Below are positions 56,280-64,000 of a stretch of 64,000 bases of DNA, in pieces (the stretch's first letter is position 1; each line of letters starts with the position of its first letter). Both the position numbers and the translations under genes were made by a program. Below the pieces are notes generated by a model, which was not told where the DNA came from, ran no database searches, and worked only from the letters and a program-made list of their open reading frames with translations. Source of the DNA: an uncultured Bacteroidaceae bacterium (GTDB taxonomy: Bacteria; Bacteroidota; Bacteroidia; Bacteroidales; Bacteroidaceae). Where the stretch lies: the NCBI GenBank assembly GCA_904502235.1, contig CAJGDP010000001.1, positions 1 to 64,000 of the forward strand, read 5' to 3'.

Positions 56280-57508
56280 TTATATAACTTATCGCTTGGG
56301 CGAACCTTGCATGGTACTTTGAACGATACCCGTTCGCCTTTGTGAACCGTCTCCACTTTCTCAAGATTCACACGAGGCTCATCAAGTTCCAGATAAACAG
56401 CACCTGTTGTGGGGCCTGTGATAAGAATCTTGTCGCCGGCATTCACTTCGCCTGCCTCTATGTGGAATTCTCCCACACCCAGGTTCGAGAAGTGCTTTAT
56501 GGCTTTGCCTATATAAACCTTGCGCTCGGTTGCCTGTGAACCGTATATGTTGCTCCATTCACCAAGTTTCTGTCCCTGATAGTAACCGTCCCAGAAACCG
56601 CGGTTGAAAACAGTCTTGAGCCTTTCGTCCCATGCGTCCTTTTTCTCTTCGGTGAGTTCGCCGTCGAGATATGCCTGCAAAGCCTCGTTGTAGCATCCCG
56701 CAACGGTGCTCACATACTCCGCTCCGCGTGCACGACCTTCAATCTTGAATACACGCACTCCGCTTTCAATCATACGGTCTATGAAACGTATTGTCTTAAG
56801 GTCTTTTGGCGACATAATATATTTGTTATCAACCTCCAGCTCAATGTCGCTCTCGCGGTCCTTTACAATGTAGCCCCTGCGACACACCTGCATGCACTCG
56901 CCACGGTTTGCACTGCGTCCCAACTGGTGCAACGACAGGTAGCACTTGCCCGATATAGCCATGCATAATGCACCATGGCAGAACATCTCGATGCGCAGAA
57001 GCTCGCCTTTTGGACCGCAGATATTCTCGTCTATAATTACCTTGTGTATCGCAGCTACCTGGTCCATATTGAGTTCGCGCGCCAGCACCACCACGTCGGC
57101 AAACTGTGCGTAGAACTTCATTGCTTCGCTATTGCTGATGTTCAGCTGTGTAGACAGGTGCACCTCAACGCCCACCTTGTTACAGTATTGTATAACAGCC
57201 ATATCAGCGGCAATCACCGCAGATATTCCGCTCTCCTTTGCCGCATCCACTATGCTGTGCATCATCTCGATGTCGTTCTCGTAGATTATGGTGTTTACGG
57301 TGAGGTAGCTTTTTATGTTGTGCTCGTCACAGATTTGTGCAATCTCGCGCAAATCGTTTATGGAGAATGCGCTTGCCGAATGGGCACGCATGTTAAGATG
57401 TTCAATACCAAAGTATATTGAATTGGCTCCTGCCTGTATTGCAGCCGCAAGGCTCTCGCGCGAACCCACAGGTGCCATTATCTCGAAATCACTTCTCTTG
57501 TAGTTCAT
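56261..57508 (-). CDS. U32 family peptidase-like protein
   Basis: The 415-residue protein belongs to the U32 family, several members of which are now known as tRNA or rRNA hydroxylation factors (TrhP, RlhA). The N-terminal barrel starts EIMAPVGSRESL. The signature EMFCHGALCMAISGKCYLS has C177, C182 and C189, followed by GECMQVC (C205, C209), likely Fe-S ligands. The C-terminal beta domain is typical of the TrhP-like group. It diverges from dusB, another tRNA-modification gene, at a shared promoter. Confidence 0.92.
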   Translation of the reverse strand: MNYKRSDFEIMAPVGSRESLAAAIQAGANSIYFGIEHLNMRAHSASAFSINDLREIAQICDEHNIKSYLTVNTIIYENDIEMMHSIVDAAKESGISAVIAADMAVIQYCNKVGVEVHLSTQLNISNSEAMKFYAQFADVVVLARELNMDQVAAIHKVIIDENICGPKGELLRIEMFCHGALCMAISGKCYLSLHQLGRSANRGECMQVCRRGYIVKDRESDIELEVDNKYIMSPKDLKTIRFIDRMIESGVRVFKIEGRARGAEYVSTVAGCYNEALQAYLDGELTEEKKDAWDERLKTVFNRGFWDGYYQGQKLGEWSNIYGSQATERKVYIGKAIKHFSNLGVGEFHIEAGEVNAGDKILITGPTTGAVYLELDEPRVNLEKVETVHKGERVSFKVPCKVRPSDKLYKIVSVG

Positions 57509-57514
57509 GGATTG

Positions 57515-57545
57515 TTTGTATTTTGCCTACAAAGATATATCTTTG
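57515..57545 (+). promoter_or_regulatory. Complete -33/-7 promoter for dusB
   Basis: TTTG (57515-57518), 19 bases, then TATCTTTG (57538-57545): both boxes match exactly with ideal spacing. The predicted leader is about 30 bases. It overlaps the divergent U32 promoter. Confidence 0.75.
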
Positions 57546-57560
57546 CAAGCAAATAACAAA
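57530..57560 (-). promoter_or_regulatory. Complete -33/-7 promoter for the U32 gene
   Basis: On the minus strand TTTG (57557-57560), 19 bases, then TATCTTTG (57530-57537). It is the mirror image of the dusB promoter, and the two -7 boxes abut to make the palindrome CAAAGATATATCTTTG at 57530-57545. Confidence 0.75.
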
Positions 57561-57581
57561 CTGATAGCAGATTATTAGACC

Positions 57582-58580
57582 ATGAAGATAGCCAATATAG
57601 AATTCGGAAAATATCCCATCTTTCTTGCGCCTATGGAGGATGTAACCGATGCCGCGTTCCGCTTGCTCTGCAAACGGTTCGGCGTGGATATGGTATATAC
57701 CGAATTTGTTTCGAGCGATGCCCTAATACGTGATATAAACAGCACTGTGCGCAAATTGCAGGTTTATGACAAGGAACGCCCGGTTGCAATTCAGATATAC
57801 GGCAACGAGGTAGAGCCCATGGTGGAGGCTGCAAAGCGCGTGGAACTAGCAAAACCCGACATTCTTGATATAAACTTCGGCTGTCCGGTAAAGAAAGTGG
57901 CACGCAAGGGATGTGGTGCGGGTATGTTGCAGAATATTCCCAAACTTTTGGAGATAACTAAGGCTGTGGTCAATGCAGTGAATATTCCTGTTACCGTTAA
58001 GACACGTTTAGGTTGGGACGAGAACAGCAAATGTATAGTGGAACTCGCCGAGCAGTTGCAGGATTGCGGTATAGCCGCTCTCACCGTCCACGGACGCACA
58101 CGTGCCCAAATGTACACAGGCGATGCAGACTGGTCGCTCATTGGTAAAATCAAGGAGAATCCGCGCATGCATATTCCCATTATTGGTAACGGTGATGTAC
58201 GTACTCCTGAACGTGCAAAGGAATGCTTCGACAAATATGGCGTGGATGCAGTGATGATTGGACGTGCCAGCTTTGGTCAGCCGTGGATATTCCGCGATGT
58301 AAAGCACTATCTCGAGCATGGTGAGCCTGCCGTGCCGTTTACATTCACCGAGTGCATGGATATTCTGCGCCAGCAGGTTAAGGACAGCGTAGAATGGCTT
58401 GGCGAACGCCCCGGAATATTGCATGTGCGCCGCCATCTTGCGGCAACACCGTTGCTCAAAGGGCTTGCCGATTTCCGCCCCCTGCGTATCGAGATGCTCC
58501 GTTGCGAAAAGGTGGACGAACTGATGGCAATCCTCGACAGGATTGTTGAGATATACGGCAATAATGATACAGTACTATGA
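57582..58580 (+). CDS. dusB: tRNA-dihydrouridine synthase (DusB type)
   Basis: The 332-residue FMN enzyme reduces uridines in tRNA. LAPMEDVTDAAFR (about 15-27) binds FMN, and the catalytic cysteine is C101 in INFGCPVKKV, with GCGAGML after it. GRASFGQPW supports the NifR3/DusB group. Length is normal. It overlaps the subtilase gene by 4 bases. Confidence 0.93.
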   Translation: MKIANIEFGKYPIFLAPMEDVTDAAFRLLCKRFGVDMVYTEFVSSDALIRDINSTVRKLQVYDKERPVAIQIYGNEVEPMVEAAKRVELAKPDILDINFGCPVKKVARKGCGAGMLQNIPKLLEITKAVVNAVNIPVTVKTRLGWDENSKCIVELAEQLQDCGIAALTVHGRTRAQMYTGDADWSLIGKIKENPRMHIPIIGNGDVRTPERAKECFDKYGVDAVMIGRASFGQPWIFRDVKHYLEHGEPAVPFTFTECMDILRQQVKDSVEWLGERPGILHVRRHLAATPLLKGLADFRPLRIEMLRCEKVDELMAILDRIVEIYGNNDTVL

Positions 58581-61500
58581 TTTCACGAAGTTTTTTTTTG
58601 ATTTTATTTTTGTTTTTCTGCACGGCATTTTCTTGCCTTGCTCAGGAAAAGACGGTTATAGAGCCTGAACTGCAACAGTTGTTGAACAATGCAGGCAGTG
58701 AGAAATATTCTATAATAATAGTAATGAAATCCCAGGCTGAGGCTTCTGCCGTTAAGGCAAAGGTTGCTGCACATCGTGATAGAGGGGTGCAAAGAACTGC
58801 TGTTGTGAATGAGTTTAAGGCCCATTCAAATGCGTCTCAAATATCACTGTTGACGTTCCTGCGTGCTGAAGAGCAAAAAGGTAATGTGGCGAATGTGACA
58901 CCGCTTTGGATTGCAAATACGGTATGTTGTGATGCTACTCGCGATATTATTATTCAACTTGCGGCTTGTGACGAGGTTGCAATTATCGGTTGCAATAAAG
59001 AGGTGCAGATGCTTTGCAATTCGCAGGAGAATGTTTACCTGCAGACTGCAACTGCTTCCAGAGCCGGAGTTACACCGCATGTGATACAGGTTAATGCATC
59101 GCAGGTGTGGGAACAGGGCTATACGGGAAAGAATGTTGTTGTGGCAATACTCGACTCCGGTATCAACGATGAGCACACCGACCTTAAGGACCACCTGTGG
59201 CAAGGGTACGCCGATACTGACGGCGATGGTGAGGCTGATGACATAATCCATGGCTGGAACTTTACAACAAAGGATGGAAAAGGCGATGCTGACATAAAGG
59301 ATGAATATGGACATGGAACGCATTGTGCCGGTATAATATGCGGTGATGGAACTTCGGGTAACATTACCGGTATTGCGCCCGATGCTACTCTTATGACTCT
59401 TAAGACAATAAACAGAACCGGTGGAGGCTCGCCTGCAAATATGATGAATGCAGTTCAGTTTGCCATAGAGAATGGTGCTGATATCCTGAGTATTTCATCG
59501 GGCTTCAAATCGAGTCAGATAAGTGCCAGCGAAAAGGAGGCTTTGCGAAGAACTTTCGTGAACGCCCTGGAGGCTGGAATAGTTGCTTTTGTGGCTGCGG
59601 GTAACGATGGCGATAGCTATGGTGTCCCCGACAATGTGGATTATCCGGCTGTATGTCCTCCGCCTTATTTGCACCCTCATCAGCAGGAGAATGCCGGTGG
59701 TTTGTCGAGCGTGGTTTGCGTGGGAGCGGTAAATGCCGATGATGAATATGCAAGCTTTTCGTCGCAGGGCCCTGTAACATGGCAGGGGACTGCATGGAAC
59801 GACTATCTGCTCGATGAGACTCATATAGGCCTTATACGTCCTGATATCTGTGCTCCCGGTGATATAATATATTCGCTTAAGCACGACGAGAACAATAAGT
59901 ATAAAATCAATACGGGTACATCGCAGGCAACACCGTGTGTGGCAGGTGTAGCAGCTCTTATGCTTGAGAAGAACAGTACTCTCGCTCCTGCGGATATATG
60001 CCGTATAATGGAGAATACGGCAAAAAAACTGTCCGACAGAAAGAATAATCTAACAGGCTCGGGACGTGTGGATGCTTTGGCTGCGGTGGATGCTGTTGAG
60101 GCTACCGATGGAGAACCTTATTTAAAGTTGTCATCTTTTGCCCCTGAATACGTGGCGCAGGGTGCTGACCGTGAGTTGCGTCTTGTTGTAACAAACAGCG
60201 GAAGGGGACGTTGTTCTGCCGGTGCAGCAATATCGTTCTATACCACAGATAACAGTGTCTCAACTCCAGCAACGCCTATATTGTTAGGAAATCTGGCTTC
60301 CGGAGAATCAAAAGAGGTGGTTGTTCCAATTGATATCGCTCCCGATGTCGCTAATGGACACACTGTATATTTCAAAGCTGTAATGACAGATAGGGAATAT
60401 TCATGGACCGAAGAATTTGCTTTCAGAGTAAAATCCTATGCCAAGATAATGGGTGGCGTGGATACTTCAACAACGGTTACAACCGGGGAGAATATCTCTT
60501 TGGATGTGGATATCGTAAACGAGGGTAATGTAGCAACCACCGCTGAAACCGAATTGACTTTGAAGATTTCGGGCAAGTCGGCATCTTACGTTACATTCGT
60601 AAGCGACAAGGCTACATTGGACGTAATTGCTCCGGGAGAGACGCAGGTTGTTACATTCCTGTTCAATGTGAGCGAGGATGCACCCATAGGTACAAATCTG
60701 CAGTTCGACCTGTATGCGGTTCCCGATAATTACACTGAATCCCAAAATCTTATATATGGCTTCGAACTGCACACCGACCAATATGGCTACCTGGAGGACG
60801 GCTTCGAAGGATGGACCACCTTCGATGCAAGCAACGACGGTCGTAAGCATCCGTGGTGGCACTCGTCTCTTTCTGAAAAACACAGGATGCAAAAGGTGGG
60901 CAGTAACTATTCGGGAAAAGGACACGCTGTAAGTGAATCATATTGTATGGCATCGCTCATGGAATACACCATTCCTGTAGACAACTATCTTGTCTCTCCA
61001 AAGTTCAAGGCTACGGCAGAGAGTGTTTTCAGTTTCAAGGCGCGTGTTCACTCTTCGGGCTACTATGGCGAGCACTTCGGTGTTGCTGTATCGGAAAACG
61101 GAAATAGTGATGCCGCATCGTTTACCACAATCAAGGAGTGGGTTATAAACAGAGAGCAAGGAGACGGTTGGTTGGAATTCAGTACCGATCTGTCGGAATA
61201 TGCAGGAAAGGAAATCTATGTGGCAATACGTCATTTCTTTACCCAGGCAGAATGGGATGCATCGTATAACGGTTACGATTTCTATGCGCTTCATGTTGAT
61301 GATGCCATGTTTGCGAATGTCATAGATATGTCCACCAATTTTGTGTACGACAACTATAGTTATTTCTCGGTGAAAGTAGCTGAGGGTAGTGGTGAGGATA
61401 CGGCAATAAGTGGCATTGATACCGGTGTGGTGGTACAGCATTGTGGTGATGCCATTGTGGTTACGGGAGCACTTGAAGAGTGCGTTGTGAGTGTTTATGA

Positions 61501-61645
61501 CATTTGTGGATGCGAAGTCTTCAAGGTTGCCGGCGGAAATGGTTCGTGTCTAAGTATTGATTCGGCATTGTTCGGCAAGGGAGTCTACCTTGTAAAGGTT
61601 GTAACTCCAGACGGTGTTACGGTTCGAAAGGTAATCTTACAATAA
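58577..61645 (+). CDS. Secreted subtilisin-family (S8) protease with cleaved-adhesin and type IX-like C-terminal domain
   Basis: The 1022-residue protein has a signal peptide cut before Q23 and an inhibitory prodomain at about 30-150. The S8 catalytic domain (about 180-515) has D193 (AILDSGIN), H246 (GHGTHCAG) and S449 (GTSQATP). A CARDB/Ig-like region follows (about 530-735), then a cleaved-adhesin/MAM-like domain (about 743-913, DGFEGWTTF) as in gingipains. The C-terminal domain of about 80 residues (GVYLVKVVTPDG..RKVILQ) matches the T9SS type A sorting domain. It is probably surface-anchored or released. It is translationally coupled to dusB. Confidence 0.93.
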   Translation: MISRSFFLILFLFFCTAFSCLAQEKTVIEPELQQLLNNAGSEKYSIIIVMKSQAEASAVKAKVAAHRDRGVQRTAVVNEFKAHSNASQISLLTFLRAEEQKGNVANVTPLWIANTVCCDATRDIIIQLAACDEVAIIGCNKEVQMLCNSQENVYLQTATASRAGVTPHVIQVNASQVWEQGYTGKNVVVAILDSGINDEHTDLKDHLWQGYADTDGDGEADDIIHGWNFTTKDGKGDADIKDEYGHGTHCAGIICGDGTSGNITGIAPDATLMTLKTINRTGGGSPANMMNAVQFAIENGADILSISSGFKSSQISASEKEALRRTFVNALEAGIVAFVAAGNDGDSYGVPDNVDYPAVCPPPYLHPHQQENAGGLSSVVCVGAVNADDEYASFSSQGPVTWQGTAWNDYLLDETHIGLIRPDICAPGDIIYSLKHDENNKYKINTGTSQATPCVAGVAALMLEKNSTLAPADICRIMENTAKKLSDRKNNLTGSGRVDALAAVDAVEATDGEPYLKLSSFAPEYVAQGADRELRLVVTNSGRGRCSAGAAISFYTTDNSVSTPATPILLGNLASGESKEVVVPIDIAPDVANGHTVYFKAVMTDREYSWTEEFAFRVKSYAKIMGGVDTSTTVTTGENISLDVDIVNEGNVATTAETELTLKISGKSASYVTFVSDKATLDVIAPGETQVVTFLFNVSEDAPIGTNLQFDLYAVPDNYTESQNLIYGFELHTDQYGYLEDGFEGWTTFDASNDGRKHPWWHSSLSEKHRMQKVGSNYSGKGHAVSESYCMASLMEYTIPVDNYLVSPKFKATAESVFSFKARVHSSGYYGEHFGVAVSENGNSDAASFTTIKEWVINREQGDGWLEFSTDLSEYAGKEIYVAIRHFFTQAEWDASYNGYDFYALHVDDAMFANVIDMSTNFVYDNYSYFSVKVAEGSGEDTAISGIDTGVVVQHCGDAIVVTGALEECVVSVYDICGCEVFKVAGGNGSCLSIDSALFGKGVYLVKVVTPDGVTVRKVILQ

Positions 61646-61679
61646 CAATTTAGCCCGGTGTGAACCGGGCTAAATTGTT
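61644..61679. terminator. Bidirectional terminator between the subtilase and acyltransferase genes
   Basis: AACAATTTAGCCCGG (61644-61658) pairs perfectly over 15 bp with 61665-61679, loop TGTGAA. It overlaps the subtilase stop codon and ends 4 bases before the minus-strand stop. Confidence 0.9.
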
Positions 61680-61682
61680 TAT

Positions 61683-62831
61683 TTATTTTGTTGCTTCAAG
61701 GTAGTTTATTACCGGGTTTGCGTACATCTCGAGAATCTTTGTACGGCAGAACTCGTCATCGCGTTCAGGCAGGTCGATTTTCTCGATTTGTCCCTGCATG
61801 TAAGCTTCGAGCTTTGCCTTGTCTTCGGCAGTGTATCTGTCGGCAAATTGTGTGTCGCCGGTCAATAGCTCATAGAAGTAGTAGTTGATGGGCCAGAACT
61901 TGTAGTTGCTGTGTATATGTTTGTCTATTATGCGTGCCACAGCGGCAGTCTTTTCGTTCTTTCCCAATGCGCGGTCAATCTTGTCTATTTCATCGTTTAT
62001 GCAGTCGGCAATATGATAGTGTATTCCGCCCTTGTATCCGAGTACGCCAACCTTCATGTTCTCGAGGTCGTCGCCGGGGGCTTTCTTGTGTTCCGGATTG
62101 TCGCGCTTCTGCTGGAACTCTTTTGCCTTAAGGTAATCGCATGGGTCAAACTCGTACGAGATGGTTGTGGGTGCAATGTTCAGTTCAAGGAGTGCATCAA
62201 TGATATCGCCACCGCTGTACATTGAGAGCATCTTTATCAAACCCTCCTGTGTGCGGTCGTTGCTGTCCTTGGCACGTCCTTCGCGCTGTGCCAACCAGAT
62301 AGGCTGATGGCGTTCTGCAATGGTGTAGTGCATATACGAAGACAAACGCTTTGACGATGCAAGCATCTCACGTATCGATGCTGAACGCTGTACAATGAAA
62401 CTGCGGTTCAGGCGCACCAGTTTCTTTATCCATGGACGGATAAGCAGGTTGTCGCCTATGGCAATCTCCACGGTGTTGCCCACCGATTCAATGAACACCA
62501 CACAAAGCAATGCGGAATCCATGATTATGTCGCGGTGGTTGGATATGCAGAGCGACTTGCACAGATTCTCCTTATTCTCGATTGAGACAGTCAGTCCGCT
62601 CGACAGTTTCTTCAGCACCTCCTTAAGGAACGGATAAATCAATGCTTTCTGGAACTCTACATTGTCCTTTGCCGAACGCATCTGCGCAGCAACATACTCA
62701 AACGGAACGTCTTTATAGATATAACCGATAATGGCTCTGAATTCAGGGTCTGCTAACAGTTCTTCGCAAATCTGTGGAATCTCTTCTGCTACATAGGGGC
62801 GGATTTCATCGTATTCTGCTGGAATCATCAT
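61683..62831 (-). CDS. PlsC/PlsB-like glycerolipid acyltransferase
   Basis: From the start at 62831 the product has 382 residues (MMIPAEYDEIRPY). In-frame ATGs at 62852 and 62906 would add 7 or 25 residues that look less conserved. The acyltransferase motif is NHRDIIMDSALL, so the spacing is H-x5-D rather than the usual H-x4-D. The segment IGDNLLIRPW and a long C-terminal region follow. It is a conserved Bacteroidetes phospholipid or aminolipid acyltransferase; the acyl acceptor is not known. Confidence 0.82.
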   Translation of the reverse strand: MMIPAEYDEIRPYVAEEIPQICEELLADPEFRAIIGYIYKDVPFEYVAAQMRSAKDNVEFQKALIYPFLKEVLKKLSSGLTVSIENKENLCKSLCISNHRDIIMDSALLCVVFIESVGNTVEIAIGDNLLIRPWIKKLVRLNRSFIVQRSASIREMLASSKRLSSYMHYTIAERHQPIWLAQREGRAKDSNDRTQEGLIKMLSMYSGGDIIDALLELNIAPTTISYEFDPCDYLKAKEFQQKRDNPEHKKAPGDDLENMKVGVLGYKGGIHYHIADCINDEIDKIDRALGKNEKTAAVARIIDKHIHSNYKFWPINYYFYELLTGDTQFADRYTAEDKAKLEAYMQGQIEKIDLPERDDEFCRTKILEMYANPVINYLEATK

Positions 62832-63093
62832 ATTGATATTTTTTAGATACATGATTTTATTATGGATAAACCTTATCCTTATGCAAAGAACGGCAAAATA
62901 TTTCAAAAAGCAAACAACAACTCTCTTTTTTGCTCCATTTTTATGTTCAACAGAACAATTTCTTCTTTAACGATGTTTTCAGGTAAAGGTCTTGTCTGTC
63001 TTGCACAGGTATGCATTGGTGTTGATATTTGTGGTGACGTGGGCATATCTGTGTGGGACGACGGCTTTTTTCTCTCATTTGCCGTGGTTGGAG
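62832..63093. other. Spacer between divergent genes, nothing further recognised
   Basis: About 260 bases between the acyltransferase start and the next promoter. Short open frames here lack any family resemblance and have unnatural composition. The acyltransferase promoter should lie here, but no exact TAnnTTTG box was found on the minus strand. Confidence 0.5.
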
Positions 63094-63124
63094 TTTGCAG
63101 TCTTGATTTTTAAAATTATTTTTG
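63094..63124 (+). promoter_or_regulatory. Complete -33/-7 promoter for the Gate-domain gene
   Basis: TTTG (63094-63097), 19 bases, then TATTTTTG (63117-63124). Both boxes match the Bacteroidetes consensus with ideal spacing, 25 bases before the start codon. Confidence 0.75.
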
Positions 63125-63149
63125 CATCTGAAAATCACAAATCTATTAT

Positions 63150-64000
63150 ATGAAACCTCGCAGAAAACTTTTTAGGAAAATTTTCGGTTGGATACCTGCA
63201 GGTGTGGTGTGTCTTGCCATATTCTTTCTGATATTCGGCTATCTTGCTTCGCAGATGGGTACGGCGAACATGCTCAACACCATTATGAAAACAGCGCACG
63301 ATCTGTTGCTGAACACGGTATTCTATCTTATGGCAATATGTGTAATCACCGGTGCCATAGGTAAAATCTTTGTGGAGTTCGGTGTCGTCAATATGCTGGA
63401 AAAACTATTGCGTCCGCTCATGAAACCGTTGTTCAACCTCCCGGGTGTGGCATCGCTCGGTGCTGTGCTAACATTCTTGTCCGACAATCCTGCGATTATA
63501 TCACTTGCTCAAGACAAACGTTTTGCCACATATTTCAAAAAATACCAGTTCATTTCGTTGACAAACTTCGGTACAGCATTCGGAATGGGATTGCTCGTGA
63601 TTGTCTTTATGGTGGGACAGGAATATTATGCCGAGCCTTTCATAGGTCTTTTCGGAGCATTTGTTGGCTGTATAGTCTCTACACGTCTTATGCAACGTTT
63701 TGTAATCAAGGCTTATCCGCAGTTCAAGACCGAGGATGCCGCTGTTGCCGATGATAAGGTTGCCGATGATGATACCCATTTCAAGAAACCGATGTTCCAG
63801 CGTATTCTGGACTCACTGCTCGATGGCGGACGTACGGGTGTGGACGTGGGCTTGGCTATCATACCGGGCGTGCTTATAATCTCCACACTTGTGATGTTGT
63901 TTACTTTTGGACCTTCTGCCGGTGGTGAATATTCAGGTACCGCATACGAGGGTGTACAGCTCTTGCCTTGGGTAGGCGGAAAGTTGGGTTTCCTGTTCGA
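63150..64000 (+). CDS. Nucleoside-recognition (Gate) domain membrane protein, 3' truncated by window end
   Basis: An open frame from ATG 63150 continues past the window edge, giving at least 283 residues (MKPRRKLFRKIFGW...). Hydrophobic segments alternate with charged loops. LLNTVFYLMAICVITGAIGKIF and the SDNPAIISLAQD region resemble Gate/nucleoside-recognition domain proteins related to spore-maturation A/B and concentrative nucleoside carriers. The N-terminus is basic. The substrate is unknown, and the C-terminal half cannot be judged. Confidence 0.78.
   Translation, partial: MKPRRKLFRKIFGWIPAGVVCLAIFFLIFGYLASQMGTANMLNTIMKTAHDLLLNTVFYLMAICVITGAIGKIFVEFGVVNMLEKLLRPLMKPLFNLPGVASLGAVLTFLSDNPAIISLAQDKRFATYFKKYQFISLTNFGTAFGMGLLVIVFMVGQEYYAEPFIGLFGAFVGCIVSTRLMQRFVIKAYPQFKTEDAAVADDKVADDDTHFKKPMFQRILDSLLDGGRTGVDVGLAIIPGVLIISTLVMLFTFGPSAGGEYSGTAYEGVQLLPWVGGKLGFLF

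Noticed and set aside
62862..63113. 83-codon plus-strand frame between the acyltransferase and the Gate-domain gene
   Set aside because: No family resemblance, and its 3' end lies within the promoter region for the next gene. Treated as non-coding spacer.

Overview
The window looks like chromosome from a member of the Bacteroidales, most likely Prevotellaceae-like, at moderate G+C. The grounds are the Bacteroidetes promoter signature (TAnnTTTG at -7, sometimes with TTTG 19 bp upstream), the lack of obvious Shine-Dalgarno sequences, a fused NuoCD with no NuoEFG genes, giant secreted proteins ending in a DLQGRR...SGIYIVNG tail, and a subtilase with a type IX-like C-terminal domain. All five clear signal peptide I sites end in Ala-Gln, another Bacteroidetes habit. 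No prophage, insertion sequence, CRISPR array or rRNA was seen. Most of the window is core genome. The accessory-looking parts are the two giant surface proteins and the secreted subtilase.

Layout, left to right. 1-632: end of rpoA, then rplQ and its terminator. 698-6739: the Na+-pumping NADH:quinone reductase operon nqrABCDEF, in which NqrC carries an unusual N-terminal rubredoxin-like domain. 6893-8973 (minus): pgeF (laccase-domain protein) and metY. 9240-22934: an accessory surface module made of a 2877-residue M60-like (gluzincin) peptidase with lectin-like and discoidin-like domains, a 1562-residue non-enzymatic relative, and a 66-residue protein overlapping it by 4 bp. 23002-32801 (minus): a ten-gene complex I operon nuoA-B-CD-H-I-J-K-L-M-N. 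32897-33670 (minus): a ZIP metal transporter. 33874-37575: purL. 37658-38787: a pair of short chromate-transporter (CHR) proteins. 38815-41938 (minus): lpxK, purine nucleoside phosphorylase, thiL and an Imm17-like membrane protein.

42184-44788: tRNA-Ser(GGA) followed by an ExbB/unknown/ExbD/ExbD energy-transducing cluster. 44853-46150 (minus): thyA-folA. 46360-56264: a long co-directional run of RsmF-type methyltransferase, DsbD, GH3-family protein, Ig-like lipoprotein, cysS, glutaminyl-cyclase-like M28 enzyme and sufE. 56261-57508 (minus): U32 peptidase-family protein. 57582-61645: dusB overlapping a secreted subtilase. 61683-62831 (minus): acyltransferase. 63150-64000: a nucleoside-recognition (Gate) domain membrane protein that runs off the end.

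Functional links: Nqr and the Nuo complex give two respiratory routes into quinone. The secreted proteins (M60, its relative, the subtilase, DsbD, ExbB) all expose an N-terminal Gln after signal cleavage, which the glutaminyl cyclase-like enzyme encoded here could convert to pyroglutamate. All six convergent gene boundaries share one long hairpin that can terminate both strands. The most striking of these is a perfect 34-bp palindrome that encodes the same C-terminal pentapeptide for both converging genes. The U32 and dusB genes diverge from two complete promoters whose -7 boxes form one 16-bp palindrome.
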